DNA of 64,000 bases from Agelas oroides. Lineage: Eukaryota; Porifera; Demospongiae; Agelasida; Agelasidae. The first letter of the stretch is position 1, and each line of letters begins with the position of its first letter. The notes under the pieces are model-generated. The model was given only the letters and a program-made list of their open reading frames with translations, was not told where the DNA came from and ran no database searches. The stretch covers positions 248,001-312,000 of the forward strand of contig OX422187.1 in the NCBI GenBank assembly GCA_949130485.1. Reading direction: 5' to 3'. The position numbers were made by a program, and so were the translations under genes. Positions 1 to 11,380 of this stretch are shown one piece after another.

Positions 1-1036
1 AGAGAATCAAAGTAACTTTTCCAAACCTGTAACAAAGCACTAGGTTCAGACAACACCTCACCCTCAGCATTGATGACTTGGTTGGGGATTGTTTTCCTTT
101 CAGCGTGTATACCTATTTGTTTGAAATTTCTCCAGAAGCTTTTGGAGTCGTGCTTGCATTGATGGAGCAATTCAATTTGTTTATGTGTTCTGTGATCTGC
201 CTTGGCTTTCTTTATCGCTTTGTCGAAGGTTTTCTGGGAAGATTGATAGGCCAGTTTTAGTTGGGAGTTATCCTTTTGCTTTAACCATGCTCTTTGTTTA
301 AGGCGTAAACTTTGTTTGAGGAAATTAAGTCTAGGGTTCCACCAAGGGTGGCAGCATTTTTTATGCTTGGAGGGATTAGAAGGAATCAATTCAGAGAATA
401 TCAGGTCACAAGTGTCTTTATAGCACGTTTGTAGAGAAAGTGGGGTGGTGTTATCGATTATATCCTGTATTCTGCTAAGGGCTAGATCGGACTGCATGTA
501 ATTTTGTGGGATTTTAAACTTGCACTTTGGGTTCGGGGGGTATGGGTTTTGAGATTGGTTAAAGGTGGGCTGAGAATCTAACTTAATGGACCATAGGAGG
601 ATAGAGTGGTCTGGGAGGTTACAATCAACTGGGATGTGGAATCTGTGAGAAACGTCAAGAGGTGATACAACTGAGAATGGCCCTATAAGGTTCCATTGTT
701 CAATGGGGATGAGACAGTAGTCAACAACTGAGGAACCATTTGTGCTAACGAATGTAAAAGAATCATTGTTACTGGCTCCTCTACCATTGAGGACAACCAT
801 TCCTACATCTCTGACAAACTCAATGAGTTCTTTACCATGGGTATTAGGGGGAGCTGCGTGTAGAGTTACTCTCTTCGGTACAGAGTCAGCAACTGCTTCT
901 AGATCAATATCCGCTAGAGAGCCTATGCGGGCATTGAAATCACCACAAATGCATAACAGACCTGAGTCTTGGTATTTTGAAACTTGTAGCCTTAGGTTGT
1001 TGAAAAACTCAAGTGAGATGTCACCTCTTGATGAAT
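1..1036 (-). mobile_element. LINE ORF2 fragment: APE-type endonuclease and linker, cut by window edge
   Basis: The minus strand is open from about 1036 to the left edge. The translation starts YSSRGDISLEFF, then carries LLCICGDFNARIG (the GDFN motif of APE-type endonucleases) and GSSVVDYCLIP (the SxxDY motif), followed by NPRLNFLKQSLRLKQRAW, SFWRNFKQIGIHAERK and EPSALLQVWKSYFDS, the usual linker before the reverse transcriptase. An in-frame TAG just upstream of YSSRG, and the absence of the first endonuclease motifs, show 5' truncation. The reverse transcriptase should lie beyond position 1. Endonuclease nicks the target site for target-primed reverse transcription. The superfamily (CR1/L2/Jockey-like) cannot be fixed from this part. 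The forward open frames here are shadows. Confidence 0.88.
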
Positions 1037-1223
1037 AGCCCTAGTCCGTTTATAGTATCTATGGTTTGATATAGCTGTATTTTGCAACGAAGAGAAGTAA
1101 CTGTTGGAGACAAAAAGTTGTTTCAGAGACAAAAGAAGCGTACATCTTGCTTGCTGGGTGGTTGAATTTGCCTGCCTATCTCAAACCCGCGTTCTATGGC
1201 AACTTTTCTACACTGGCAGTTGT

Positions 1224-1743
1224 CAGGTCTAATGCCTATACCTGACCTGTGCATCCTGGAATGTGTAATAAGTGGTTATTATCAGCTTATGAATGTTATT
1301 ATAATGGGGGAATTGATGTACAGTCCTTCTACCTGCGTCTGAAACGCTATTGACAAGCAGTACGATATCTTGGCCGTGTCAGTAGTCAATACTGGCGGTA
1401 AACTCCCAGGGTTGACCTTATCAAACGGATGGGGAAGGAGCCAAGCGGAGACACTTCCCTTAGCCCTTCGGAAGAACAGCGATGCCATCACGCTCTTGCA
1501 GGAAGGTAGTTTGCTAACTTTAGCTGTTCTTCTTTCAAGCTATGGTAGCCTAAAGTCGCTAGTAACCAGCCTTTGCGCTTTGATTCAAAGCTATGACGTT
1601 ATCAACCGGATGTTCTTATTACATTCCCGTGACGTTCTGCGATCTGATTGGAGCTGCAATATATTTGCAGTGGGGACAGGTCAGTATATAGGCATTAGAC
1701 CAGACCCTCGCGCTGCGCGCTTGGGTCTGGCTTCGCCAGACTA
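1224..1743. mobile_element. MITE with 9-bp target duplication
   Basis: Flanked by direct repeats GGCAGTTGT at 1215-1223 and 1744-1752. The ends carry inverted copies of a block reading TCTAATGCCTATA...CTGACCTGT. The right end additionally has a strong hairpin (AGACCCTCGCGCTGCGCGC and inverse) and finishes with CCAGACTA, i.e. TAGTCTGG read inwards. No coding potential. A 9-bp TSD fits Mutator-like elements. Confidence 0.7.
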
Positions 1744-2083
1744 GGCAGTTGTAGACTTCAATCATCAAATTGGATTTGGACGGCTGTAACTCCGGGATGC
1801 AAGGTCAGAACAACTTCTTTTGCTAATATGTTATTCTTTTACTACTATGCTGCATGTGTACAAGGTATAGTTTCCTACCTTTTGTCAGAAAATTTTTCCG
1901 CAGTATTTTTATAACTTCCGGTATCGGATTCTTGGTATGGAATCGAAGATAAACCAAATTCCCACTTTCACAATTTGGCCCCAGCAGTTATAAGAGCACT
2001 GCAGCATATGCTAGTTATTAATGCTAGGTGCTGTCTATATCTGATACCACTGTGCAAATGTATAGTCTGGATCCTAGAACCTT

Positions 2084-2354
2084 CTGGCCGCGCTGGGAAT
2101 AACCTTGCCCGGAAGTGTCTTGAATGTTGGAATGCCGTCAGTGTTGATGAGGGAAAGAATGCCACATCAGCCAACTAGCGTTCGAGTTCTACCAATGGCA
2201 GGAAGTAAATATATGGTAGAACATAAAAATGGAGTAGTACCTGACCAATTGTGTTGAAGATCTGAGAACGCAGTTTGCAGGATTTAGAACCATGGCATTT
2301 CAGCAAGACACTTCCGAGCAAGGTTATTCCCCAGGCCCTTCCTCGCGCGGCCAG
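2084..2354. repeat. Inverted repeat (foldback, unclassified)
   Basis: The left arm contains GGGAATAACCTTGC and GGAAGTGTCT. The right arm contains the inverse, AGACACTTCC and GCAAGGTTATTCCCC, with about 40 bp matching imperfectly. A second short inverted pair, GGAGGGTCTGG / CCAGACCCTCC, lies just to its right. No convincing TSD and no gene seen. Confidence 0.5.
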
Positions 2355-2834
2355 GAGGGTCTGGGATTGTGACTAGCAAGTGCATTCTGAGTCTCGTTCC
2401 AGACCCTCCCAGTTGGGCATGTACATTGCGGAATGGTAGGAATTTTAATATCTTACTCTTCCGTAGCCAGTGCTGAACCAGAAACTCGCAGAAGCGTTCC
2501 AATCTTTCCCGCTTGGTGTTCACAGCTTTCAAAAACATGAAGACAGCTCTTCCGTGGTTAGCATTTCCAATAAACACACATCAGAATGCTAATGAAAACT
2601 CAATTGAAAGTGCGCCTGCATACTGGGTCCAGTGTACACTTTCATCCCAGCCCGTTTACCAAACCCTCCTTTTCGATTTTTTTGCGGGTCTGGTTCCGAG
2701 ACCATGCATACTGACAGTGGTGCTTCCCTATGTAAAATTACCCCTCTAGTTTCTATGTGTAGTGGTGCATTAGCAAATAGTCACATTCCTCTTTGTAAAC
2801 AATGGATCCGGTCAACAGGTCATGGTACTATCAC

Positions 2835-4547
2835 CATAGATATTATAGACTAGTAACCTGGATTGGAAACATCTCACGTGATGCGCATATATTCCATAGT
2901 TAAGCGCGCGGACACTCCGTGTTACGGTTGTGGCCGGGTTGCCTTGAGGGAGAAGGAGCGACCGACCGACAAGCAAAAACCTTCAGAAGCGAGAAATGTA
3001 CTGAAGCTGGTGAGTTTTGCGGGGTACTGTGCGCTTTGGGAAGGGTTACGCTACAATTAGAACGATAATTTTTGACTGATGGTCAATTTTATTGTCGTCA
3101 TTTTAAAACGTTAAACAAGCGCCTCTGTTTTGGTAATCTTTTGTGGAGCAGTTACTCTGACTGTAGGTTTATGGCTTTAGTTTAGACCGTTTCAGAAGAA
3201 AGCTGAAAGTCTGAAGTTTTGCATGGTTATAGTTTATGATGCCATCAACTTGTTTTTCTGAAGTTACAGAAGCTATGCTGCCATATTTAGCCTACGGTAG
3301 GTAAAGAAGTTTGTGGAGCAGTTACACTGATTGTAGGTTTATGGGTTTGGTTTAGAGCATTTCAGAAGAAAGCTCACAGTCTGAAGTTTTGCATGGTAAT
3401 AGTTTTGATGCCATAAACTTTCTTGTGGAGGAGTTTGTGGGGGGAGTTTGCGGTGTATTATAGCCATTTCATTTTTAGTATAGGCCTCTTGTCTTTGTGT
3501 AACGGTTATATAGTTTTTGGTCAACATGCACTCCCTGTACACCTACAGATATGGATGGGAGTAAATTCCAGTTGGACATGAATTGCAAGAGAGAAGAAAG
3601 TAAACATGAAGGTCGAAACACAACCTTACTCTGTATCTCAATTCTGCCAAAGGGAACTGCCAGTGTTGCCACTCACAGTATTAATTCCAGGACAGCTAGT
3701 TGATATCTAGCTACCAAATCTGGTGCAAGCTTATCACTGTGCTCCCAGCATTCCTAGTCTCGTCCCCAGACCCCAGCCACGAGGAAAATTCATGGCTAGC
3801 TGTATGCATAGTTCTCAGGAAAATTCTCCGCAGAAAGCAATCAACGTTAGTGAAGCCCAAGGGATTGGTCAAATGTCACCAGACCGTCTCCTCTCTGACT
3901 GATTCTCCTGGTCCAGTGGTCCCATGGGTGTGGCAGTGTCGGTTTGATCCTCCACAACAATTCTTTGGTTGTCAGTGGCAAAGAGGTTGTATACACAACA
4001 AACTCAACCACGACAACTAACTGATATCATAGCTACCAAGTCCGGTGCAAACTTATCACTGTGCTCCGAGCATTCCAACTCCATGTTTAATAAATTTTCA
4101 CTCACCGTCAATGACTGATTCTCCTGGTCTGGTTTTCCATACAGCTTATTTGTCTTGTTTCAATTGTTATTATTGATATCACTATGTATAGTATGATTTG
4201 TTTGCTTATCAACTTTCAAGAGTGCATAAACCTATGTTCTTATGTGGTTTTGCAACTTCTTACATAAAAAATCTTCGTTTTACCTGTAAGTTCTGACTGT
4301 GTACACACGAGGAGTCTCTCTAGTTGTGCTCCATCTTTTGTAGGTATAGTGTAGTCACTCCAGTGCATGTAAACCACTGCGTCTGGACGTCCCGACGCGA
4401 TAAACTCACAGTGGTTCATGGATTTTGACTGCAGCGCTGACCGCGCCTCATTATGTACGTGACCGGAAGTACTACTTCCTGTGTAACGCGGAGTGGACGC
4501 GAAATTGAGATGTTTCCAATCCCGGTTACTAGTCTATAATATCTATG
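2835..4547. mobile_element. TIR DNA transposon, non-autonomous, 7-bp target duplication (copy 1)
   Basis: The ends are inverted repeats beginning CATAGATATTATAGACTAG and running through GGATTGGAAACATCTCA, with weaker similarity for roughly 60 bp more. Exact direct repeats CTATCAC flank it (2828-2834 and 4548-4554). The interior has no transposase-like frame. It holds two direct duplications: a ~105-bp block (TTGTGGAGCAGTTAC...) at about 3141 and 3310, and a ~55-bp block (AGCTACCAA..TCTGGTGCAA) at about 3708 and 4032. The terminal sequence and TSD length match the element at 57146-58732. Families with 7-bp TSDs include P and Dada; I cannot choose. Confidence 0.8.
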
Positions 4548-4987
4548 CTATCACTATTGGGAATGCACTGCATCTCAAGAGCCACTCAATGAATTATGAC
4601 CTAACTCTAGCTTCAACTTGTAGGCAACCACCTATAGACAAACTTCAAGACAATGATTTTTCATGGACATGAGGCTATGATCGTGTGTCACAAAACTAGT
4701 CTGTTTTCGGAGTGGCCATGAAGTCCTTGTAAGGCCTCATGGGTGGTTGTGGCAATTTGGCTCAGATCTCCTGTGACCTCATTGGGCCACACTGCCCAAT
4801 ACAGCATGTGTTCAAACCTTTTTCACTACTTTAAAGTGTGCCATAGAGTGTCTCCAAGACATCTTACACTATGCAAGATCACTAGTCCAATTTGCCGCCT
4901 CTCCACCCCCAACCTTCACTCCATGTACAACTAAAACAGGGGGCATGAGAGGTTGGGAACTTTAAAACCACAGTTGTGTAAAATAAG

Positions 4988-5384
4988 TAGCCTCGTTCCC
5001 AGGCCCTGCCCAGCTTTCCGTCGCTTATTAGTACGGTAAAGCGGGAGAGGGCCTGGTATCTTTTCTCACGTGAGTGACGTCAGGATAGAAAGGATGGTAG
5101 AAAGGGTTTAATTGTGCGTGGGCGCACCGGGTCCAGAACAGTGAAAAGAGCCAAGGTACCAGGTAACTTACCACATGTATCTAGCTAGTGGGAGGTGACT
5201 GTCTTACACACCAAGCGTTGAGCGTGTAGTCGGTTTAAAATATGCGAAACGCGGCCTTTTAGTTCTGCAAAATTTCGCCATTTTCCGATTACATCATGCT
5301 CACGTGAGAAAAGATACCAGGCTCTCCACAGCTTTTCTGTACTGCAAGCGACGGAAAGCTGGGCGGGGCCTGGGAACGAGGCTA
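4988..5384. mobile_element. Foldback MITE, TAGCCTCG family, 9-bp target duplication
   Basis: Begins TAGCCTCGTTCCCAGGC and ends with the exact inverse, with long imperfect arms (CCAGCTTTCCGTCGCTT and inverse, CACGTGAG..AAAAGATACC and inverse). Perfect 9-bp direct repeats TAAAATAAG flank it at 4979-4987 and 5385-5393. This is the clearest founder-type copy of a family with many members in the window. Length 397 bp, no coding. Confidence 0.85.
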
Positions 5385-5582
5385 TAAAATAAGCATGTAT
5401 CAATGCTTCCTCCTGCTCTTTTTATAGACATGGTATACACAAGGATCACTCAAGTAGTCAACTAATCTATCCTGAATTGTGAGAGTCACATGATCTGAAT
5501 TTTTTCCCCTTCACTCCTGCAGGATTGTCACTGACTAACTAGCTGCATGCATTGTTCTCTGATGCTCAAAACTCCCTCCTTT

Positions 5583-5666
5583 CATTTTAGTCTACAACCT
5601 TGCATTCAGTCACCTTCCATTTGCCATTTTAGTCTACAACCTTGCATTCAGTCACCTTCCATTTGC
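5583..5666. repeat. Two-copy 42-bp tandem duplication
   Basis: A 42-bp unit (CATTTTAGTCTACAACC...CATTTGC) occurs twice head to tail without mismatch. The rest of 5385-6084 holds nothing I recognise. Confidence 0.9.
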
Positions 5667-6084
5667 CTCATCAGGAGAAGTCAGATGGTTTTCTGGTAAT
5701 ATAAAAACATTGGAAAGTATTCCAATTCACAAAGCAGGGCAGAAACTGAGACCTGTGGAGTGCTTGGTGCTGTAGGCACGCAGGAGAGGTGCATTTTTCT
5801 CGTGGTTAAAAACGGGTCTGTGACATGAAGATTGTGCATGGGAACAACTCCAAATTTGCAATGCAGCATGGCCAAACTGTCTATATTTCGTCTTGAGAGT
5901 ACAAAATTGGTCGGGTTGTCAGAAAAAATTTCCGCAGTGATTTTGTAGGAGTGGTCTGTTGAAACATCGCTGGACATTTACCGCTCTGGGGCCTCACGTA
6001 AATGTGATCAGTAGCTCTAAGATGGAATTCGTATTGTATATGCTAAACTCCCTCTCCATCTACTATCTCATATTCTAATCCACA

Positions 6085-7856
6085 GGAATTCTGGAAACAA
6101 GTTAAGAAACTTTCAAAACCTTCCAGCAGTGCTATGTCTTCATCTAGTATTATTGATGGTTGTAATAATGATATCGAAATATCTAACATCTTCGTGTCTA
6201 AACTCGAGTCACTTCTCAATTCTGTCCCTGATACATCCCGCACCAATCTTCAACACCAAGTTAAGGAATCTATTACCCCCTCTGCCCTTTCCTCTGTTTT
6301 TATCACCCAGGAAATCGTTTATGATGCTATTTCTCAACTTAAACGCAACAAGAATGATGGCTCAGTTCTCTCCCAATCACTTCATCTATGCCACAGATGT
6401 TCTCAGTACGCCTCTTTCTAAGTTATTCACTGCAATGATTCGACATGGTACTGTCCCAACTCCTCTCCGTGATTGTATCCTTGTTCCCATACCAAAGCCT
6501 GGTAAGGATCCATCTTGTTCAGACAACTACCGTCCCATAGCTCTTGCCCCTACTTTAAGCAAAGTGTTTGAATGGTGTCTTCTTTTCAAATTTCAGTCTT
6601 GCTTCGTAACATCTTCTCTTCAGTTCGGGTTTAAACCTGGCTTTTCTTCTGATCTTTGCACTGGTTTACTTAAAAATGTTATTCATAAGTATCTGGTTAA
6701 CAACTCTCATGTTTATGGTTGCTTTTTAGATGCCTCCAAAGCTTTTGATCGTGTCGACCATTCACTTCTTTTCAAGAAACTTCTTAATAGAGATCTTCCA
6801 CCAGTTATTGCAAGACTTCTATTATATTGGTATTCTTCCCAACAACTAAAGGTCAGATGGGCCAAGACCTTTTCTAATTGCTTTCATACTACTAATGGTG
6901 TCCGCCAAGACATTGATGACCTTTTAATTGCCCTTGAAAACTGTGGTATCGGTTGCTTTTGGAAGCATCACTTTGTTGGTGCTGTATGCTATGCTGACGA
7001 TATTTCACTCCTAGCTCCTTCTCCTTCTGCACTTAGATACATGCTCGATACCTGCCTATCTTTTGCTACACAACATCATCTGACCTTTAACCCAGACAAA
7101 ACCCAGCTTATTAAATTCTACAAATGTGCTGATGCTATCTCTCCTCGTTTCACATTCCTTGGTCAGTCACTCGGTCTTAGAAACTCTGTCAATCATCTTG
7201 GTCACATACTTACACATAACCTTTCCGACAGTGAAGATATTTCTTCTATTACTAAGGATTTGTGTCGTAAAGCTAATTGTATGTTACATCTTTTTGCCTG
7301 CTGTGACCCCCTTGTTAAAACTCGCCTCTTTTCTAGCTTCTGTCTCTCATTGTATGGTGCAGCTCTCTGGAAATCTTCTGATCCCCAGCTAAAAACACTT
7401 GAAGTTACATTCAATAATCTTCTCCGTAAGATATGGTCTCTACCCCGTCACTCCCACACAGGCTTATTGCACTCGACTGCTAAACTCCAAAGTATTTACA
7501 ACGTTGTTATATTTAGATCTGCAAAATTACTAGCCTCTGCTTCTCGCTCTTCTTCGAGCCTCATTTCTGACCTCTTTTCTGAGAGTGCCCGCTGTGCCTA
7601 TACTTTTATTAAACATCTTAAAACCTACTCTCAGTGCGACCGATTATGTGGTTCCTTTATCAGGGATGCCCGAAATGCTCCAGAACTCAACCGTCACCTG
7701 GAAGATGATATCTATTATATCTCTACTGTGTAAACTGAATTCCCTCTCTTCAACTATACCTCTAATATTCAATTTTAACTTAATTATCTTACTTTGTATG
7801 TTGTAATTATACTCATCTGCTCCTCTTGTTGGAGTGTTCAATTACAATTACAATAT
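6085..7856 (+). mobile_element. LINE reverse transcriptase pseudogene, 5'-truncated
   Basis: From QEFWKQVKKLSKPSS at about 6085 the linker is in one frame to about 6360, then the RT continues in the frame of the 534-codon ORF ending at 7733, so there is one frameshift. RT motifs in order: CILVPIPKPGKDPSCSDNYRP, FGFKPGFSSDLCT, YGCFLDASKAFDRVDH, VCYADDISLLAPS (YADD at residues 288-291 of the ORF), FNPDKTQLIKF and LGHILTHNL. The segment between motifs 4 and 5 is broken: GVRQ runs straight into DIDDLLIAL, so the usual G(S/G)xLSPxLF stretch of about 14 residues is deleted in frame. The 3' tail is short and ends in ATTACAATTACAAT, a LINE-like repeat. It cannot code for an active enzyme. Confidence 0.9.
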
Positions 7857-8019
7857 GCCTTCTTCTACTTGTACTTCAAGAATTATTTATATCTACAGTA
7901 CAGCAGAAACTATAATGAGAATTGTTGCGCGTACCGTTATTGAACAGAAAGCTTAACTTCCGGTGCAAATAAAATTGTATTGCTACGTATTACTTCGGGT
8001 ACGGCTGGCGATTCGACTG

Positions 8020-8145
8020 CATCGTCTATCGTCGCATCGTCATCGTCTATCGTCGCATCGCCATCGTCTATCGTCCCATCGCCATCGTCTATCGTCGCAT
8101 CGTCATCGTCTATCGACGCATCGTCATCGTCTATCGTCGCATCGC
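8020..8145. repeat. 21-bp minisatellite, six copies
   Basis: Six contiguous units of CATCGTCTATCGTCGCATCG(T/C), differing by single substitutions (GTCCCAT in unit 3, GACGCAT in unit 5). The period is a multiple of three, so all frames stay open and spurious ORFs arise. Confidence 0.95.
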
Positions 8146-8815
8146 CATCGTCGCATGGACATCGTCGCGTAGCGCGACCTCCAGGGCCACCGTACTATCG
8201 TGGCTGTAGGTCTCACCTGTGCAAGGAGTGGCAGTAGTGCTGCTTCCACTGCAGTCGGCTGAACCTCTGAACCCAACCATTGACGTCCTCGTCACTGGCA
8301 GCAGACTCCATATACGGCAGCCTGTTTACTGTGCTTCTTCTAGCTGCATAGGGCATGTATCGAGGACTCATACCTCCAATACAAGTCCAGATGAAGATAG
8401 CAATGGCGGGTCTGTCACGAAGTAACTTGCCCCCCGAAGTATGGTGTCCCCCAGGGGCAAGTTACTTCGAAGTAAACCGTCCCCCTTTGAAGTCATTTGC
8501 CCCCCTCCGCTTCATCGTACCGGAAGGATCTCGCGCAAAAGACAGTTGACATCGACCTTCTACCAGGAGCGAGAGCGACGTAATCACATCAATAGCTGTC
8601 ATGGGGTACCATATAAGATGCATGCATAATGCACTTACTGCGCCCGGGGGGGCACGGTTACGCAATCTGGCGCACGTAGACCAAGTAGCCGAGTATTTTA
8701 TTTACTATGTAACTGTTATATAATTACCATTACTTGTTGAATACTTTCTTCAAAGATACTTTTGATCGAAGTACTTTGTGTACTGGACCCTCTGCTTCAT
8801 TGTAGATTTTCCGCA

Positions 8816-9091
8816 GGACACTCTATTTCGAAGTAAGTTGTCCCCGGACACTCTGCTTCGAAGTAAATTGTCCCCCGGACACTCTACTTCCAAGTAAATT
8901 GTCCCCGGACACTCTACTTCGAAGCAAAATGTCCCCCGGACACTCAACTTCAAAGTAAATTGTCCCCCGGACACTCCACTTCCAAGTAAATTGTCCCCCG
9001 GACACTATACTTCGAGGCAAAATGTCCCCCGGACACTTTACTTCGAAGCAAAGTGTCCCCCGGACACTTTACTTCGAAGCAAAATGTCCCC
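8816..9091. repeat. 30/31-bp minisatellite, nine copies
   Basis: Nine units with consensus GGACACTCTACTTCGAAGTA followed by AATTGTCCCCC, 30 or 31 bp long according to the C run. Each unit is itself partly palindromic around TTCGAA. Related single motifs (GAAGTAACTTGCCCCC, AGTTACTTCGAAGTAA) lie at 8418-8510 outside the array. Period shifts of 30/31 bp open the minus-strand frames; these are not genes. Confidence 0.92.
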
Positions 9092-9171
9092 TTGCAAGGG
9101 GGACAATCTACTTCGATATGGCGTGCCGTTTCTGTCAAAACTCTATTGATACATTATACTAATATTTTCAA

Positions 9172-9440
9172 CAGACCAACGGATTGACCGAACGGTTCAA
9201 CTAAACTCTCTGCCGCTCCCTAGTGAAGTTCATCAATGAAAGCCAAGATGACTGGGACCAGAAGCTGGAGTCAATCTTGTTCGGTTATCGAGCAGCCAAA
9301 CACCGGACCACAGGCTTTTCTCCATTCTTCATGCTGTATCACCGAGAGGCTCTTCTACCAATTGACGTTGAACTGATGCCTGATCCTTGTAGTGATGACG
9401 TTGAACCCATCGATGACTATAGGCGAAGTGGGAGTAGGTG
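9172..9440 (+). pseudogene. Ty3/gypsy-type retrotransposon integrase scrap
   Basis: The reading QTNGLTERFN, stop, TLCRSLVKFINESQDDWD, then LESILFGYRAAKHRTTGFSP, FFMLYHREALLPIDVEL matches the C-terminal part of the retroviral-type integrase core found in Ty3/gypsy polyproteins (NG..ER.N.TL, W...L..I.F.YR...H.TTG.SPF.L.YGR). An in-frame TAA replaces the residue after ERFN. No protease, RT or LTRs are nearby, so this is an isolated fragment beside a minisatellite. After 9440 the frame becomes low-complexity and stops. Confidence 0.8.
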
Positions 9441-9645
9441 AAACAGGAGTAGGCGAAATAGGACTAACCCAAGTGATGAACAGGCAACTTACAGGACTGT
9501 ATTGAAGTGCAACAACAAAAAAACTGTGGGTTCGTCGACAAAGAGACCTGCAAACAGATGATGTATGAAAAGATACACTATATAATATATAGTTAAATAC
9601 CATAGATCCCGTTGGTCGAGGTATCTAAGTTATTTAGAGTGTAGC

Positions 9646-9684
9646 CCATAGATACTATATTCCAATATAATATAGTATCTATGG
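9646..9684. repeat. Short palindrome with CCATAGATACTATA ends
   Basis: CCATAGATACTATA, a spacer of about 11 bp, then TATAGTATCTATGG. The outer CATAGAT resembles the termini of the 7-bp-TSD TIR elements, so it may be a collapsed pair of ends. The rest of 9441-10500 shows no gene I recognise: the 113-codon forward frame at 9956 has no family signature. Confidence 0.5.
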
Positions 9685-10517
9685 TGTAGCCTCCCTAGCA
9701 CCATGACTTGTACACTTGGGCTTTGAGTGGACTACAGTGCCTAATCTGTAGGTGTTATTGATCTGCAAGTATAATCAAGTAACCAATCAGAGTTGATTTC
9801 GAGAAAGTTGATCTCGAGAGATGACCCCCAGAGTCATTCCAAGCGACATCTGTATTGCCAACGGTAGATGCTTCAAGGCTTGCCAAGTAGGCTTTATAGG
9901 ATTGAGTGTACATGCTTCATGTCATCTATATTCTTGCTAGAGTCTGTGAAGGAAAGTGGCTATGTCTCCAAAATTATGCAATCCCAAAGGTGAGTTTTCA
10001 TTAGTGAGCATAAAAATGATCTTTAAACCAGTCCAGTCCAGTGATTGTAGACCACTGGTGCAGATGATGGATGGTAGACATAAATTTCACACTTATATAT
10101 TGTCGTCTTACAGTGAGTTCCAAAGTCTTCAGCAGGAAGTTGGACTGCAAATTCTCGACAAAACAGAAGAAGGAACTGGAGGATTCTCAACAGCAGAACG
10201 ATTCGGCAGGAAGATTCTCAACAATTTGCTACACAAATATGTGGAAGAAAGACTTCTAAGGAAGTTACGATTTCAAATATTCCGCTCCAAGGCGTGAAAA
10301 TATTACGCATGCGCATAATTCTGCTTCCTGACCCTTGACCTGAACATTTTGTCTGGCGTGTGGGCGGGACAATACTACAAGAAAGTGGTTGTCCTCCAGT
10401 GGAGGTGAGTTGGGAATGCTCATGGAAAATTATGTTAGTGCAAAGTCCAGGAACACTCTCAAAATACTTTGTCCACTTGGGATTGTCCTGCCATTCAAAT
10501 GGATGTTCATTGGACAT

Positions 10518-10617
10518 CCAACCCTCGCTGCAGTGGTGCTTCTTCCTTCTGTCCATTCCACCTTTTCAGTATAGATGCTAGGAGACATCCATTGAACAGC
10601 CCCACCCCCATTGAGCA
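10518..10617. repeat. Dispersed repeat, copy 1 of 3
   Basis: Contains CATCCAACCCTCGCTG, TGTCCATTCCACC, TTCAGTATAGATGCTAGG and AGACATCCATTGAACAGCC. Copies lie at 11381-11487 (after a hAT-type insertion) and 11579-11726. Copies 2 and 3 continue into CAGTCCATTCCACAATTAA and a TG microsatellite. Confidence 0.85.
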
Positions 10618-10936
10618 TAGTCTCGTCCCCAGACTACTTTTCACCGAGCAGGAAAGTAGTCTGGTGAACTGCCTATACCGTTTTGGTTCCAATATTTTGA
10701 AACTACTGTGACGTCACGTCAACTGGATTGTAAATTCAAAAGCGTTCTAGTAAACAGCGAACTCCGAGACAGCCTACTCGTGCTCCTTTCGATAGATACA
10801 ATAGCCTAGTCTACTCACGGCAGCTAGGGTTGCCCGATCAATGTCCATTTCGCTAGTAGATCGTTGGCACGCAATGTGGAATGCAATCTTTGATGACGTC
10901 AAGCATTAAATAAATGCGGTCTGGGAAACAAGACTA
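10618..10936. mobile_element. Foldback MITE, TAGTCTCG variant
   Basis: Starts TAGTCTCGTCCCCAGAC and ends GTCTGGGAAACAAGACTA, with an inner hairpin AGACTACTTT / AAAGTAGTCT. Terminal layout parallels the TAGCCTCG family, but the flanks show no matching 9-bp repeat. Confidence 0.55.
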
Positions 10937-10956
10937 GTGCGGTGCGTCCATTCCAC

Positions 10957-11380
10957 TAGTGTTGTTTTAGTTACTGGTTTTCTATTTTAGTTTTAGTTTT
11001 TTTCATCCATGAGACTAGTTTTAGTTTTAGTTTTAGTTATTTTGCATCTCAGAAAGAAGTTTTAGTTTTAGTTTAGTTGGGCACTTTAGACTTAGTTTTA
11101 GTTTTGATTATAGTATTTGTAGGAGAACAAGAATATCTTGGATCTAAAACAGGTTTTCTGCATATACTAAATACTGTTGTGCGTCGTTCCCAGAATAATA
11201 CCCACTTTCATGTCTTGGAACAATATTTTATAGTTATTTTGCATCTCAGAAGCAAGTTTTAGTTTTAGTTATTTTGCATCTCAGAAAGTTCTAGTTTTAG
11301 TTTTAGTTCAATTACTAAAAATGCTACCCTGTTACTAAAATATATTTTAGTTTTAGTTTTAGTTAACTAAAACAACACTA
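10957..11380. mobile_element. hAT-type MITE with perfect 8-bp target duplication
   Basis: Terminal inverted repeats TAGTGTTGTTTTAGTTA / TAACTAAAACAACACTA (17 bp, exact) flanked by direct repeats CATTCCAC at 10949-10956 and 11381-11388. The 8-bp TSD and the xAGTGTTG-type end are typical of hAT elements. The interior is dominated by TTTTAG hexamer runs and repeats of ATTTTGCATCTCAGAAAG. The insertion split one copy of the dispersed repeat described at 10518; the unbroken copies at 10518 and 11579 show the pre-insertion sequence. Confidence 0.88.

Noticed and set aside
742-1038. 98-codon forward ORF
   Set aside because: It is the antisense shadow of the LINE endonuclease domain on the minus strand, which has clear GDFN and SxxDY motifs.
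1370-1744. 124-codon forward ORF
   Set aside because: It lies inside a MITE bounded by 9-bp direct repeats and has no family signature; its end is the element's hairpin.
5681-5977. 98-codon minus ORF (MSSDVSTDHSYK...)
   Set aside because: No recognisable motif, no splice context and no repeat of it elsewhere; compatible with chance.
9956-10297. 113-codon forward ORF
   Set aside because: No domain pattern; overlapping frames of similar length exist on both strands.
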